Positions 45,525-56,158 of a stretch of DNA of 64,000 bases are shown here, piece by piece (position 1 is the first letter of the stretch; each line of letters opens with the position of its first letter). Below the pieces are notes generated by a model, which was not told the origin of the DNA, did no database searches, and worked only from the letters and a program-made list of their open reading frames with translations. The position numbers and the translations under genes are program-made. Origin of the DNA: Verticillium longisporum (lineage: Eukaryota > Ascomycota > Sordariomycetes > Glomerellales > Plectosphaerellaceae); the NCBI GenBank assembly GCA_019188255.1, contig JAETXT010000006.1:1984001-2048000 (forward strand). The letters run 5' to 3'.

Positions 45525-47132
45525 ATGGCCTCCCCTGGTATGCTCTACGTGACGATGCAGCCGAAGCCCGGCCTGCCTCTCGCCCAATTCCACGACTGGT
45601 ACAACAACGAACACGGCCCCATCCGCCTGCGCATCCCCGAGATCTTCACCAACGGCCTGCGCTACCGGGCCACCGACGGCGAGCAGCCGACATTTCTCGC
45701 CGTCTACGACGTGACGCGCATGTCCCATCTCGAGACGCCAACGTACCTCACCCTTCGCGCCAACCGATCGCCCCGCGAAGCCGAGACCATTGCCCAGGTC
45801 GACGTTAAGAGATACTTCTTCGACGTCGTCTCCGAGAAGACGGCACCCAGCTTCCGACCAATCGAGGAGCTGACAGACGACGAGGCTGAAGGCATCCAGC
45901 TGGTCGTCAACGAGACGACCTTAAAGTCGGCCGAATCAGAAGCCGAATACAAAAAGTGGTTCGAAGAAGAACACATGGGCTTGCTGGCCAAGGTGCCGGG
46001 GTGGCTGCGCACGCGTTTCATGAAGACATCTACGATCGAGAACGAAGGCAGGACGATATACCTGTCGATCCACGAATATGCCAAGCAGAACGGCCTCGGC
46101 GGCCCCGAGCACCAGGCGTCCATGTCGACCAAGTGGCGCGACGATATTGCCCAGAATCACATTGCGACCAAGAGCCGCCGGACCTACTCGTTATTCTACG
46201 TCTTCGGCCCGGGACCGCGGGACCTTGCCTCCCTCGCCAAGCTGCCACCGGCGGGCCAGGGCATCACGTCGGACGGCGCCAAGACGACCGAGCTGCCCGG
46301 TGCGCACGAGGTCATCAGCTCCTTCGTGACGACCGCCGACGGCCTGTCGATCCCGTACCGCCTCGAGGGCAACACGTCGCCCAAGGCGCCCGTCGTCGCC
46401 TTTTGCAACAGCCTGCTGACGTCGATGCACATGTGGGACCCCCTCGTGTACATCCTCAAGGAGAAGCGGCCTGACCTGAAGATCCTCCGCTACGACACGC
46501 GCGGCCGCCACGCGATCCCCAAGCCCGAGCCCGCGACGCTCGACTTGGTGGCGTCCGACCTCGCGGCGCTGCTCGACGCGCTGCGCATCCCGAAACTTGA
46601 GGCCCTCATCGGCGTGTCCATGGGCGGCGCCACAACACTCAACTTTGCGCTGCAGTACCCGACGCGCCTTGCCAAGTTCATCGCCTGTGACTTTAACGCA
46701 TCGTCGAGCGCCGCCAACACGCAGGCGTGGAAAGACCGGATCGCCGTCGCCGAGTCGGACGGCGGCGCGGGCATCAACAAGCTCGCGACGCAGACGGTCG
46801 GGCGCTGGTTCCACCCGGCGAGCCTCGAGAAGGAGACGATCGTCAACCTCATGACGGACATGGTGGCGGCCAACAGTGTCGAGGGGTTCCGGTACGGCTG
46901 TCAGGCGCTCTGGGACTACGACCTCCGGCCGCGGCTCGGCGCGTGTCGCGTGCCGGGTCTCCTTGTCGTCGGCGATGGCGACGGCAAGGGCGCGCTCGTC
47001 AAGGCGATGGAGGGGTTCCGGGGCAGCGTCGGCCAGGAGGGCGTCGAGCTGAGGATTGTGCCGAATACGGGGCACCTGCCCATGTGGGAGGATCCTCAGG
47101 CGTTCTGGACGGCCATTGCGAGTTTCGTGTAA
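45525..47132 (+). CDS. tandem EthD-like domains fused to an alpha/beta hydrolase
   Basis: Single-exon gene of 535 residues. Residues 1-105 (MLYVTMQPKPGLPLAQFHDWYNNEH onward) and 125-240 (FEEEHMGLLAKVPGW) are two copies of a ferredoxin-like dimeric alpha+beta barrel of the EthD kind; each has a helix with an [EH]-H-[GM]-x-[IL] motif. Residues 275-535 form an alpha/beta hydrolase close to 3-oxoadipate enol-lactonases: nucleophile elbow GVSMGG with S365, a GDGDGK segment likely holding the acid, and H517 in GHLPMWE. EthD-type barrels often bind hydrophobic ligands or act as accessory domains of degradation enzymes. The fusion suggests hydrolysis of a small cyclic ester or ketone. The start ATG at 45525 is chosen over an open leader from 45312. 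Confidence 0.88.
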   Translation: MASPGMLYVTMQPKPGLPLAQFHDWYNNEHGPIRLRIPEIFTNGLRYRATDGEQPTFLAVYDVTRMSHLETPTYLTLRANRSPREAETIAQVDVKRYFFDVVSEKTAPSFRPIEELTDDEAEGIQLVVNETTLKSAESEAEYKKWFEEEHMGLLAKVPGWLRTRFMKTSTIENEGRTIYLSIHEYAKQNGLGGPEHQASMSTKWRDDIAQNHIATKSRRTYSLFYVFGPGPRDLASLAKLPPAGQGITSDGAKTTELPGAHEVISSFVTTADGLSIPYRLEGNTSPKAPVVAFCNSLLTSMHMWDPLVYILKEKRPDLKILRYDTRGRHAIPKPEPATLDLVASDLAALLDALRIPKLEALIGVSMGGATTLNFALQYPTRLAKFIACDFNASSSAANTQAWKDRIAVAESDGGAGINKLATQTVGRWFHPASLEKETIVNLMTDMVAANSVEGFRYGCQALWDYDLRPRLGACRVPGLLVVGDGDGKGALVKAMEGFRGSVGQEGVELRIVPNTGHLPMWEDPQAFWTAIASFV

Positions 47133-48858
47133 CGAGTGAGCCGGCGTCGTCGCACAGGGCCGTCTCGCTAGTTATGTACGATTGGCTGTAGCCGCGTTAT
47201 TGAGCTGCTGAAAGTCGAGCCGTTGGTCCAGTCGAACGCGATACATGATGGTGCGCAGTGCAGGCTTATGATTCGTCTTGGCACATGGACGCAACATTTC
47301 GATTGTGCTGCTCGTCTTTAGGCAAGAGGGATGAACCGCAGTGGACGGATAAATGGCGAAGGATCCATGGCGAGGAACGGTAGCTTTGACGTTTCACAGC
47401 ATGTTGGTAGGCTTCAAAAAGGGGGCTGAGCCGACACGTCACCCCCATCAGTTGCAAAAAATGATAGCCGGTAAGCAACCAGAGTTGAGGTCGTCGCAGA
47501 CAACAAGATGTCCCAACACGGCAAACGGATTTGAATTTACGAGCCCTGCACCACTAGCCCCAGACCGGTTCCCCCCCCTACATCTTCCAATCGGAAGAAA
47601 GCAAGGGGTCGCCAAGCCCTACGGCGACGGGTCCCTCACAATCTACGCGCGCTGAGCCGCTCCCCTGTCAACCAAAACGTGGGCACGGCGTTTGCATCGC
47701 GCCGACTGTCCGTATCTGGGTCCCATCTGGGTCCAATGGGCGCCCCGTGAGGACCGGGTTTCGAGATGTCCGCCCCGACGTGGTACAAACATGGGATGAG
47801 CAAGACTTGGCTTTTGGTTATCCTTTCCCCCCCTTTCGCACTCGTAGATCTCGCACTCGAAATGGTGGATCATGCTCGCTTCGAGGTTGGGCAGAGGTGG
47901 GTGATGCCCGGTGGGTCAGTCAGGATGGTTGTCTCTTTTCTCTTGGCATGTGATTTACACAGGCGGAACCTCGACTTCCCTAGTAACACAGCTGTTGTCT
48001 GCGGGCGTTCACAGGCTGTGGTGGAAGAGTATGGCCTATCTGATGTGCGGTTGGGAGTGGCACTGCCTGGGGGTGGCTCAGCTGAAGTACCTCTCCTATA
48101 TACTCGACACTGCATCTGGCACAGCTACTTTACACTTCATATTGCACAGCATTCTTACAACCCAACGTGCAGAGCATACTGTACACTCCATCATGTATAG
48201 CGATCACCCTTACGTCTCCTCATGCGGCAGCAAATGACAACCCGCGTGGTCTGGCCTCTTGGCTTTTTGCCTGTCGCCTCCCGCTCCCCACACCACTGAC
48301 GACGACATTATTCTCTGGACCAAAACTCTTGGCAGCGCTTCGCACAGGGTCACTGCCTTTGCGGTCGAGGGAAAGAAGCTCTTGGGCCCCCTCCGTGGGC
48401 TGTGTTCTGAATCCCGGCCGTCCCAAATACGATGGTGAGCCTGGAGATGGGCTATAAGCACCACACAACACCATACCCCTTGGCCGCGACCCTAAATTGT
48501 TGATTCCTCAACCGAGCTCATGACAGGTTGTTCCGTTTGCCTGCTCTATCCTCTCGAATAAGTACTGGCTCTTTTTGCCGCTAGCTCGCATTGCTTTGCT
48601 GTTGCCCTGTTCATCCAGTTCCCCCCGGGCTTCTCATTCCATCGAAGGACTCGTGCTGTCGGGCATTATACTCCGCCTCCAGGGCCTGACCGTTCGTTTA
48701 CTAGTTTCTTTCTCACTTGGCAGCCTAGCTCGTCTCAACAGCTCGTCGTTTGCTCCTTTTGTTCATTCTCTATTTTCCCCCAACGATCGCAACGCTCCTT
48801 CCTCTCGTAAAGGCATCCACCAAGACACCACCCAAAGGCCCAACCACGAACCGCCGCC
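47133..48858. other. intergenic between hydrolase and RTA1 genes
   Basis: About 1.7 kb. The last 0.3 kb is C/T-rich and is likely the RTA1 gene promoter/leader. No other gene is supported. Confidence 0.5.
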
Positions 48859-49988
48859 ATGTCCTCCTCGACGCCCGACCTCGAGCCCCCGAGCTACACA
48901 ACCTGCGACGGCGTCTCGGACCGCTGCCCCGTCTCGGCCACCGTGTACGGCGATTACTTCACGACCGGGGCCTGCGCCTTCTTCGTCGCCGCCCACGCCC
49001 TGCTGCTCGCGGCGCAGGTCTACCTCGGGTGGCGCTCCAAAGCATGGTCGTTCGCCGCGTACCTCGCCCTCGGCACGGCCTTTGAGCTCATGGGCTACGC
49101 CGCGCGCATCGCCATGTCCTACAACCCGTGGTCCTACGAGGGCTTCGTCATCCAGCTGCTCATGCTCATCCTCGGCCCGACCCTCGTCGCCGCCGCCATC
49201 TCCGTCACCTTCAAGCACCTCGTCCTCTGGCACGGGCCCCAGTGGTCCTTCATCCGCCCGCGCCTCTACCCCTGGGTCTTTGTCGGCACCGACTTTTCCA
49301 GCACCGTCATCCAGGCCGCCGGCGGCGGCGTCTCGTCCGTCGCCACCGAGGGCGACGACCCCGACCAAGGCCTGCTCGACGTCGGCTCCGGCCTGCTCGT
49401 CGCCGGCGTCGTCTTCCAGGTCGCCAACATGGTCTTCTGCGGCGGCCTCATGCTGCTGTACATCTGGCGCCGCCACCGCGCGCTGAAGAAGAGCGAAGGC
49501 GCGAGCCGGGCTGCGCCGCCGGCTGTCGTCGATGGGCCTGGCGGCGGCGGCGAGACGTCGTCTTCCGTTGCTTCGGGCCGCGTCGGGGCGGGCGCTGCTG
49601 GCAAGACGTACAGGCCCAAGGATCCGAAGGTGCAGAAGTTCATCTGGGCCATTACGGGTGCCTATATTGCCATTATTGTGCGGTGCATTTACCGGTACGT
49701 TTTTTCTTTTTTTTTTTCTTACTTCCTTCGTCTTGAATCGGAGGATGGATATGACTGACTGAATCTAGTATCCCCGAGATGCAGACCGGCTGGGCGAGCG
49801 AGCTGATGCAGAACGAGACGCTGTTCCTGATCCTTGACGGCGCCATGATCCTCGCTGCCGTCCTGACTTTGACCGTCTTCCATCCCGCCTTCTTCTTCCC
49901 GTTCCTGGGCAAGGGCAAGGGCCGCGTGCCCGTGGAGGACGAGGCGCCGGCGCAGGGGCAGCCTGAGATGCGGGCTGTCCAGGCGTGA
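48859..49988 (+). CDS. RTA1-family seven-transmembrane protein
   Basis: Two exons (48859-49694, 49769-49988; GTACGT...CTAG) give 351 residues. Seven hydrophobic segments are visible, among them FFVAAHALLLAAQVYL, FAAYLALGTAFELMGYAAR, FVIQLLMLILGPTLVAAAI and a last one after the intron, LFLILDGAMILAAVLTLTVF. Family marks of RTA1 (PF04479) are the E-x-x-GYAAR segment, GPTLVAA, the GTDFSSTVIQAAGGG loop and the CIYR...LDGAM end. The hydrophilic loop at about 215-260 is Gly/Ser-rich. Yeast relatives Rsb1 and Rta1 affect sphingoid-base efflux and sterol-drug tolerance; the family's transport function is unproven in most fungi. The next two genes are also of families tied to sphingolipids. Confidence 0.93.
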
Positions 49989-50272
49989 TCGGGGACGCAA
50001 GAACGAAGAGACCATACCCGGCGAGAGAGACGTGCGAGCGAAGGATACCCCGAGACCGAATTCTTTTTGTCAAGACGAGATTCTTTCATCTCCTTGTGGA
50101 CGGGAGTTGAACGCTGTTTGGATAGATGGACACTTGGTAGTAGACACAACTTCTCCTTGACTGTCAGTGCCGACAAAAGCTTGACCTCGATCTCGAAACG
50201 TGATGACGTGAAACCAAACGTGGTGAAGTGAAAATTACAAGCACCAGGCCGGGGCCACGGTGCTCTATTAAA

Positions 50273-51563
50273 TTAGTTAGTCTTATCTACTTTCGAAGGC
50301 TGTTGCGCCGTGCTCGGCGGCTGCGCCTTGGTCCTCCTCTTGGTGCACAGGTTCCAGACGAGCAGCAGGAAAAAGTTGACAATGTAGGTGCCGACGGCGA
50401 GACCGATGGCGCCCATGAGATACCACACCCACGGCCTCTCGCCGATCCACATCATGGCCTGCGTGTCGCCGTGGTGCCACGACTGGCCCTCGAGATCGGT
50501 CAGGTACGGCAGCAGCTGGGTGGCGTTGACGACCTGGAACGAGGGCGTCGGCAGCGACGGGAGCTGGAGGAGGTAGCTCTTGAGGACGAGCGTCAGGAAG
50601 AGGGGGCCGGCGGACATCATGACGGCCGTGTGGGGCTGGATGCTCGACCACGGGCGTGTGATCTTATTGTAGAAGACGAGGCGCTTGATGACGGCCTCGA
50701 AGATGGGGTGGCGGGCCGTCGTGATCATCAGGTCGTTCGAGACGCCCGTCGGGCTCGTCGACTTGAAGACGGACAGGTCCTTGCCCCCGGCGGCCTCGAT
50801 CTGGTGTATGGGGATCGACGCGTTGCACCACGTGTCCATGTCGAGGTAGATGCCGCCGTAGCGGTGCAGGACAAAGTAGCGGAGCGAGTCGGCGTGCTGG
50901 ATGGGGAAGGGATAGTTGTCCCAGGTGTCGAGAAACCAGGGATACTCGGTGGCGATCAGATCACGCGCCAGCGCGTCGGTCCAGTGCTGTGGCAATAGGG
51001 TCAGCATTTTGTCCTTACGGTTCTATGAGGCTCCTGATCTTTTCCATGGCATAGATCAGTTCATGTAGGCGTACCATGTATTCGAAATCGCTGTAGGCGT
51101 CCTTGCAGCTCTGTTGCGGCTTGACCCAGTCATCGCGGATCTGCTCGGTGGCACTCGTCTGATGCAGAATGCGTGGTATCGCGTGCTGTTGGTAGTGGCC
51201 CTCTTTATGTGGTGTCTTCTCGACAGGGAGGGCCAGGCGAGCACCGAATAACCTCTCGTTGTAGAGGAGCAGTGTGATGAGGGGCCAAAAGGCGATGACG
51301 AGCAGACCGATGATGGTGAGATCAATCAGCAGCAGCCAGGTCGTGGACTTTTTGGGCCTTGGGAGTCGTAGGCATCTCCTCGATAATGACCATCGTGGGG
51401 AGGGTGTGTCGAACTCGCCGAGCAACTCGAGTCGCTCCTCGTCATATGGCTGATGGTGGGTGCCGCTGCCGCTCGCATGGCTGCTGCTGCTGCTGCTGCT
51501 GCTGCTTCGCGTGCTGCTGCCAGCACGCCCACTGCCGCGATGTGGTGATGTGTTTGTGTTCAT
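50273..51563 (-). CDS. GT32 glycosyltransferase, SUR1/CSG1-like
   Basis: Type II membrane glycosyltransferase with the DXD sugar-binding motif. Two exons (51563-51075, 50986-50273; GTACGC...GCTGAC...CAG) give 400 residues. The N-terminus is cytosolic with a Ser run coded by a CTG/AGC repeat. A membrane anchor (LLLIDLTIIGLLVIAFWPLI) is at about 78-100. The catalytic part has IPRILHQT, EYPWFLDTWDNYPFPI, then RYFVLHRYGGIYLDMDTW with D212 and D214. A second hydrophobic segment (LMGAIGLAVGTYIVNFFLLL) lies near the C-terminus. This layout is that of yeast Sur1/Csh1, which add mannose to inositol phosphorylceramide in the Golgi. Och1-type proteins share the GT32 core but lack the C-terminal membrane segment. 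The precise acceptor is inferred. Confidence 0.88.
51481..51506. repeat. CTG trinucleotide repeat in GT32 exon 1
   Basis: About eight CTG units on the plus strand, read as AGC (Ser) codons on the minus strand inside the cytosolic tail of the glycosyltransferase. Length variation would keep the frame. Confidence 0.9.
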
Positions 51564-52704
51564 GGTGATCCTGGCTGGTGGGAGAGGGCGGGGGGGGAAG
51601 ACCGCTTGATCGATCTGTCAAGAGACGATGGCAAGAAAACCCGAACAATCGATACGGCGTCCCCCTGGCGTCCGGCCGACTTGGCGGAGGTGCGGGCTTT
51701 TGAATGAACCTGCGTGGGCTGCTGGGGGGGGCGGCGGCATTTGCTGGTGCTCGAGGAGGGTCGCAAGTCATTACGGCTGGGCGGCGTCAGGGAGTGGGCG
51801 GCCCTGGTCATGTCATTGGACACCGAGATGAGGCCCCCACCAGGGAGAGATGGCACTTGGTGATGCCGCCGTGCGGTACGTACCGCAGGTCTCTCACGTC
51901 TACGTACCTGACCTAGGACCTACCTAGGTACCTAAGGTAGGTAGGTACCCACCATAGGTGCTCAGGTACTGACTGCACTGTACAGAGGCTATCCCCAGGT
52001 CATACACCGCTTACATGCAAGATCACAGACACACGTTGGCCCATTGCTTCGACTCCTGGAGCTAGGCCCCTTGAGGCCAAGCGCCATGCCCGGCCTGCTC
52101 GACTAGTGCACTTGACTACTGGGTCAAGCCTGTTTTTTGCAATGATCAGCCCCAAAGCGCATGTCAGGTCTCTGCATTTGCTGTGCTGCGCCCTGGCCGT
52201 CGGCTGCAGTCCAACGTCAGCACACAGGGGGCTCAGCACTCCAGCAACCACTCCAGCGACCAGTAACCGACGCCAAGCAGCGAGCGCCCGACAGCACTGT
52301 ATTGACTTCTGGCGGGTTTAATGCATAATCCTGCCCCAGCAAAGGCCCCCCGACCCTACCCAATCCCCACTGCCGACCCGTCTGCCCCCTTTGATAATTT
52401 CCCGCTATTGGGATTTTCCACCCCAGTGCCCGGCTTCTCCGGCCGCTATCTCGATCCTCTGTGTTCAGGGCAGTCCAACGCTCAGTCCAAGGCACGCGAC
52501 TCCTACCCACCCACTCCCACTTGGCGTACCACCCGCGTTCGTTCGACACACTTTCGAGGCTAGACATTTTTCCTTCATCCCCTGAGAACCTTACCGTTGC
52601 AGTGGCAGGAGTCGAGCAGCACACGACAGCGGCAGACGGCGTCGGACGGTTCAAAACACTCTACCTTGACCCAACGGCCACTCGACACGCGACACACGAT
52701 CATC
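51564..52704. other. shared divergent promoter region with TAGG motif
   Basis: About 1.1 kb between the GT32 and PAP2-like start codons, which face away from each other. A CCTAGG/GGTACC/TAGG microsatellite is at 51911-51950. Confidence 0.55.
51911..51950. repeat. CCTAGG/GGTACC microsatellite
   Basis: Forty bases composed of CCTAGG, TACC and AGGT units with partial dyad symmetry. Confidence 0.85.
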
Positions 52705-54066
52705 ATGGCGAAAGCAGCTGAGCCTGATCTGGGTGCGCCCCAGTTCGCTTCCCATGCCGTCGTCGAGCCTTTCGTAAGGCGCCCGCTCTCCTTCCTCTCG
52801 AGACTGTTCCGACAGGGGAATGTTGAAGAGAAGCATCTTGGCTTCGGCTAACAAGAAGCAATGGCTAACGTTATACCGTCTCCCTTAGATCATCGTTGGC
52901 ATCATGGTAGCCTCTTGCTACATCAACCGTCGCCGTGGCTTCACCATCATTCCCTCCTCAAAACCCGATGACCAGGGTCTGCTGGGCCAGAAGCTCGAGA
53001 CGTTGGACGAAGAGGACCCTTTGTCGGAAGACTACGACGACCTCACCTCTTCCGGAACCATTTCTACGAAGACAGGCCCCAAGAAGCGAAACTGCTGCGG
53101 CGCCATTGTTCACACACCCGACACGAGCCGTTACGCCAACTACTGGCACAGCCGATTCATTCAAAAGTTCCCCTTCCTCGTCGAGATCTTCTACTGGGCC
53201 GTCAACCTCCTGTTCTACGTCAGCGTCAAGGCGGCGAGCGAGCTCATCTTTGCGACTGATGGCGTGTGGAAGACGGCCGAGAGCCACGGCATTGCCGTCC
53301 TCAACCTCGAGCACGACAGCATATTCAGCTTCTTGTTCCCCGTCAAGGAAGTTGATGTACAGATGTGGTTCAGGACTGACCACCAGGTCCTGCTGACCAT
53401 CCTGAACCGGGCGTACTCCTTGATCCACATCCCCGTCACTGTCAGGTACGTTGACAAGAAGCGCAACTCCTCTGGATTCCCGTCTTGTGCTAACCACCGT
53501 CCAGCTTCCTTGGATGGTACTACTACGCCGCGCCGACCCACGCCCAGTTCGCCGCCGCCCGCCGCATGATGCAGCTCACGAACCTGTTCAGCTTCATCGT
53601 CTTCACGACGTACCCCTGCATGCCGCCGCGTCTGCTGCCCGAGCGCTTCGGCTGCTTCGACACGGTCCGCGGCGAGGACGCCGAATCCATTTACGCCCCG
53701 AACAAGTTCTTCAACCAGCTCGCCGCCTTCCCCTCGCTGCACTTTGGCTACTCCTTCTGCATCGGCACCGTACTGCTGTACCACTCGGGCATCTTCCGCC
53801 GCCGCCTTGCGCCGCGCGAGCGCCGCATGTCCAAGATGTGGCAGGCCTTCTTCGCCATCCTCAGCGTCCTCTACCCGGCCTTTGTCCTGACCATTATCGT
53901 CTCGACGGCAAACCACTATTTCCTCGACGCCATGGCTGCCACCGGCGCCGTCCTCATGGCCTGGCTCTGCAACCGCTGCCTGCTCGTGCTGCTGCCCCTC
54001 GAGGACCTGTTCCTCTGGTGCGTCAAGCTGTCCAAGCCGGTGCCCACGACAGACAACCGGGGGTGA
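52705..54066 (+). CDS. PAP2/AUR1-IPT1-like integral membrane phosphatase or phosphotransferase
   Basis: Three exons (52705-52773, 52889-53445, 53505-54066) give 395 residues; introns are GTAAGG...CTAAC...TTAG and GTACGT...CTAAC...CCAG. Several hydrophobic segments are visible. The catalytic histidines fit the PAP2 superfamily: FPSLHFGYS with H288 and ANHYFLDA with H346 and D350. This pair (S-L-H ... H-Y-F-x-D) is the pattern of the inositolphosphotransferases Aur1 and Ipt1 and of related fungal PAP2_3 proteins, rather than of the soluble acid phosphatases. The first 190 residues hold an acidic linker after one hydrophobic segment. Whether it hydrolyses a lipid phosphate or transfers an inositol phosphate cannot be told from sequence. 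It is divergent from the GT32 gene. Confidence 0.9.
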
Positions 54067-56158
54067 GAAGACTGGCATGTGCGGCGGTGTTACATTGTTG
54101 GCGTTTTCGTTTAGGGAGGGGCGGGACCAATCAATATTCCCACCGGATGACGGGTTTCCAAAGAAAAATCATCCGCGGCGTACGTATAACGACTTTTACC
54201 AAGTACTTAATCATCTAGGGACGTGCATACCATAGCATCTGCCACAATCATACCTCATCCTATTTAATTCATGACATTCGAGAACAAAAGTACAGATCCT
54301 TGTGACAGTGTCCGCTTGCTACACTAAAAAAGGGGTGAAATCCGGGGGGCCGAGGGGGGGCATCCAAATCCCGTGTACCGGGGCGCGCGCCAACAAGAAA
54401 AGCCTCCGCGTCCGACGCTGCCGGCTACCCTCCCGCCTAATGCACCCTAGACGCGTTTCGCATCTCGGGTTCGCGTAATTTTAGTCTGTACGATTTCTAC
54501 TCAGATAACTAAACCTCTGGCTCGCATGCCCTTTGCGCATCTTGTCGCTTTCGTGATTGTGACGGGCAACTATCACTGGACCACAACTCGATTCGCGAGT
54601 CAAGCGAGCAGGACCCTTGAGACGCCTTCGGGTTCTTCCCCGCGCAGCCCCGGTCAGGGAGCGATAACCTTGCCAATACAGTACGAGCTTTGTTGGGCCT
54701 CGACCGAAGCTTATGGGACAAGAAACGGGTGCGACTCTGGATCGCAAAAAGGCTGCACCGCTGGGCTGGCAGCGCGCCTTCGGGTTACCCCTGTCCAGCA
54801 GGTCGGCGCCGAACTGTCGCATTCGAATGTATAAAAAGGGGGAGGGGCGGAGAACTACGGCGCATTCGCGTGGGTGGGCTTCTTTTTTTTTCGACTAAAA
54901 TGCTCGCAACGCGCCCCCTTGGTCAGCGGCCGGAATGTTCGGCTTCACCGGGCATTTGAAGTCGAATGTCCTCGGCAGTTTCCACGATAAAGGGTCTGGA
55001 CACTGTCGGGACCAGAAGGCACGATGCTGTCAATGCACCGGTTCTTGGACCCTGAGACCCTGTGCAGGCCTGTCGGCCGTCTCGGTACGCTAGGATCTTT
55101 GGTGCCGCAAATGCCCGAACATTCTGCAGTGTCTTCGAGAAGGGTCGAGGATGCATAGGGGTACGTCGTTCGTTGAGGCTGAGGCGCAGCGACTTCACGC
55201 CCGTCGGTTTGCTCGCTTCTCTGACTAAGGGCTTGGGCCGTGGAGGAATTCAAACGGGCGAGCAAGGTGGTGACATGGCCCCAGGGATCATTGCACTGGA
55301 TCCGAATAGGCCGCCAGCATGGCCGTTCGTCACGCAGTGTTTCGTTCGTTATCGACGCTGCTGGACCTGAAGCCGTTTCTGGTTCTCCAGCATCTAGTCT
55401 TGTGGTTGTTGATATTGACGGACACCACGCCCGGGCAGCAACAGTGAAGTGTCGCAAGCTACCAGGTCCCTCAACGGATCCTGAGAAGCAGAAGAATATA
55501 TCTGCAAAGATAAGCGTCAGCGCAGAGGTTCGATCGATGACCTCCTTCAATATGGGCTGGGTGCAGAAGACACCATAGCAGCTGTCCAAGAGACTGGCCA
55601 GCCGAATTGCCAGGAGCTATAGGGTGGATCGAAAGCGCGCTTGATCGGCGAGACTCATTCGAAGGAATCAGGGTGATGGTACTGAATAACACTCATTATT
55701 GCCAGGCTATCGAATGCAGACGGCGGATGACTGACCGAGGGTGAGTGAATCCGTTCTGCTGCGTGAGCGGCACGGCAGGCGTACCACAACTGTGCTTGCC
55801 GTCAAACTCCAACCGCATGTCACCAGATGCGGCGTCGGTGGCTCACCACCACCTTCCTACGAAGAGCACCTTCCGGTCAACCTCTCCCAAAGCGTTCACG
55901 CATTCACATGCCATCGAATCTCTCTGCGTCACAAATGTATTGATCACCTTCAGTCAGGCTTGTCCTTGGCGGTCTGTATCAGAGATTGAAGACATCTTCT
56001 GTCTCTGTCTTCTTCTGTACTTAATCAAGTCAGCTGCCACTCGCTCCAGCATCCTCACGACCATCAAACGTAAAGTCCTGCCACCATTGCGACCTGCACA
56101 CCAAACACACTCAGCAGACACAACATAACATCCACCAAAACATCAGCACTCTCTCATC
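54067..56158. other. 2.1-kb intergenic region
   Basis: No gene is recognised. A TATAAAAA sequence at about 54830 and several GC-rich segments are present, but no tRNA boxes or splice-linked frames were found. Confidence 0.5.

Noticed and set aside
46191..47075. 294-codon open frame antisense to the EthD-hydrolase gene
   Set aside because: Arg/Asp-rich mirror composition; the sense strand has a full alpha/beta hydrolase triad.
42196..47132. P450, small protein and EthD-hydrolase as a secondary-metabolite cluster
   Set aside because: No backbone synthase, transporter or pathway regulator lies nearby, so a cluster claim is not supported.
54480..54900. GC-rich segment with TATAAAAA considered as a structured RNA gene
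   Set aside because: No match to snRNA, 5S or tRNA signatures that I can identify, and no clear long hairpin.
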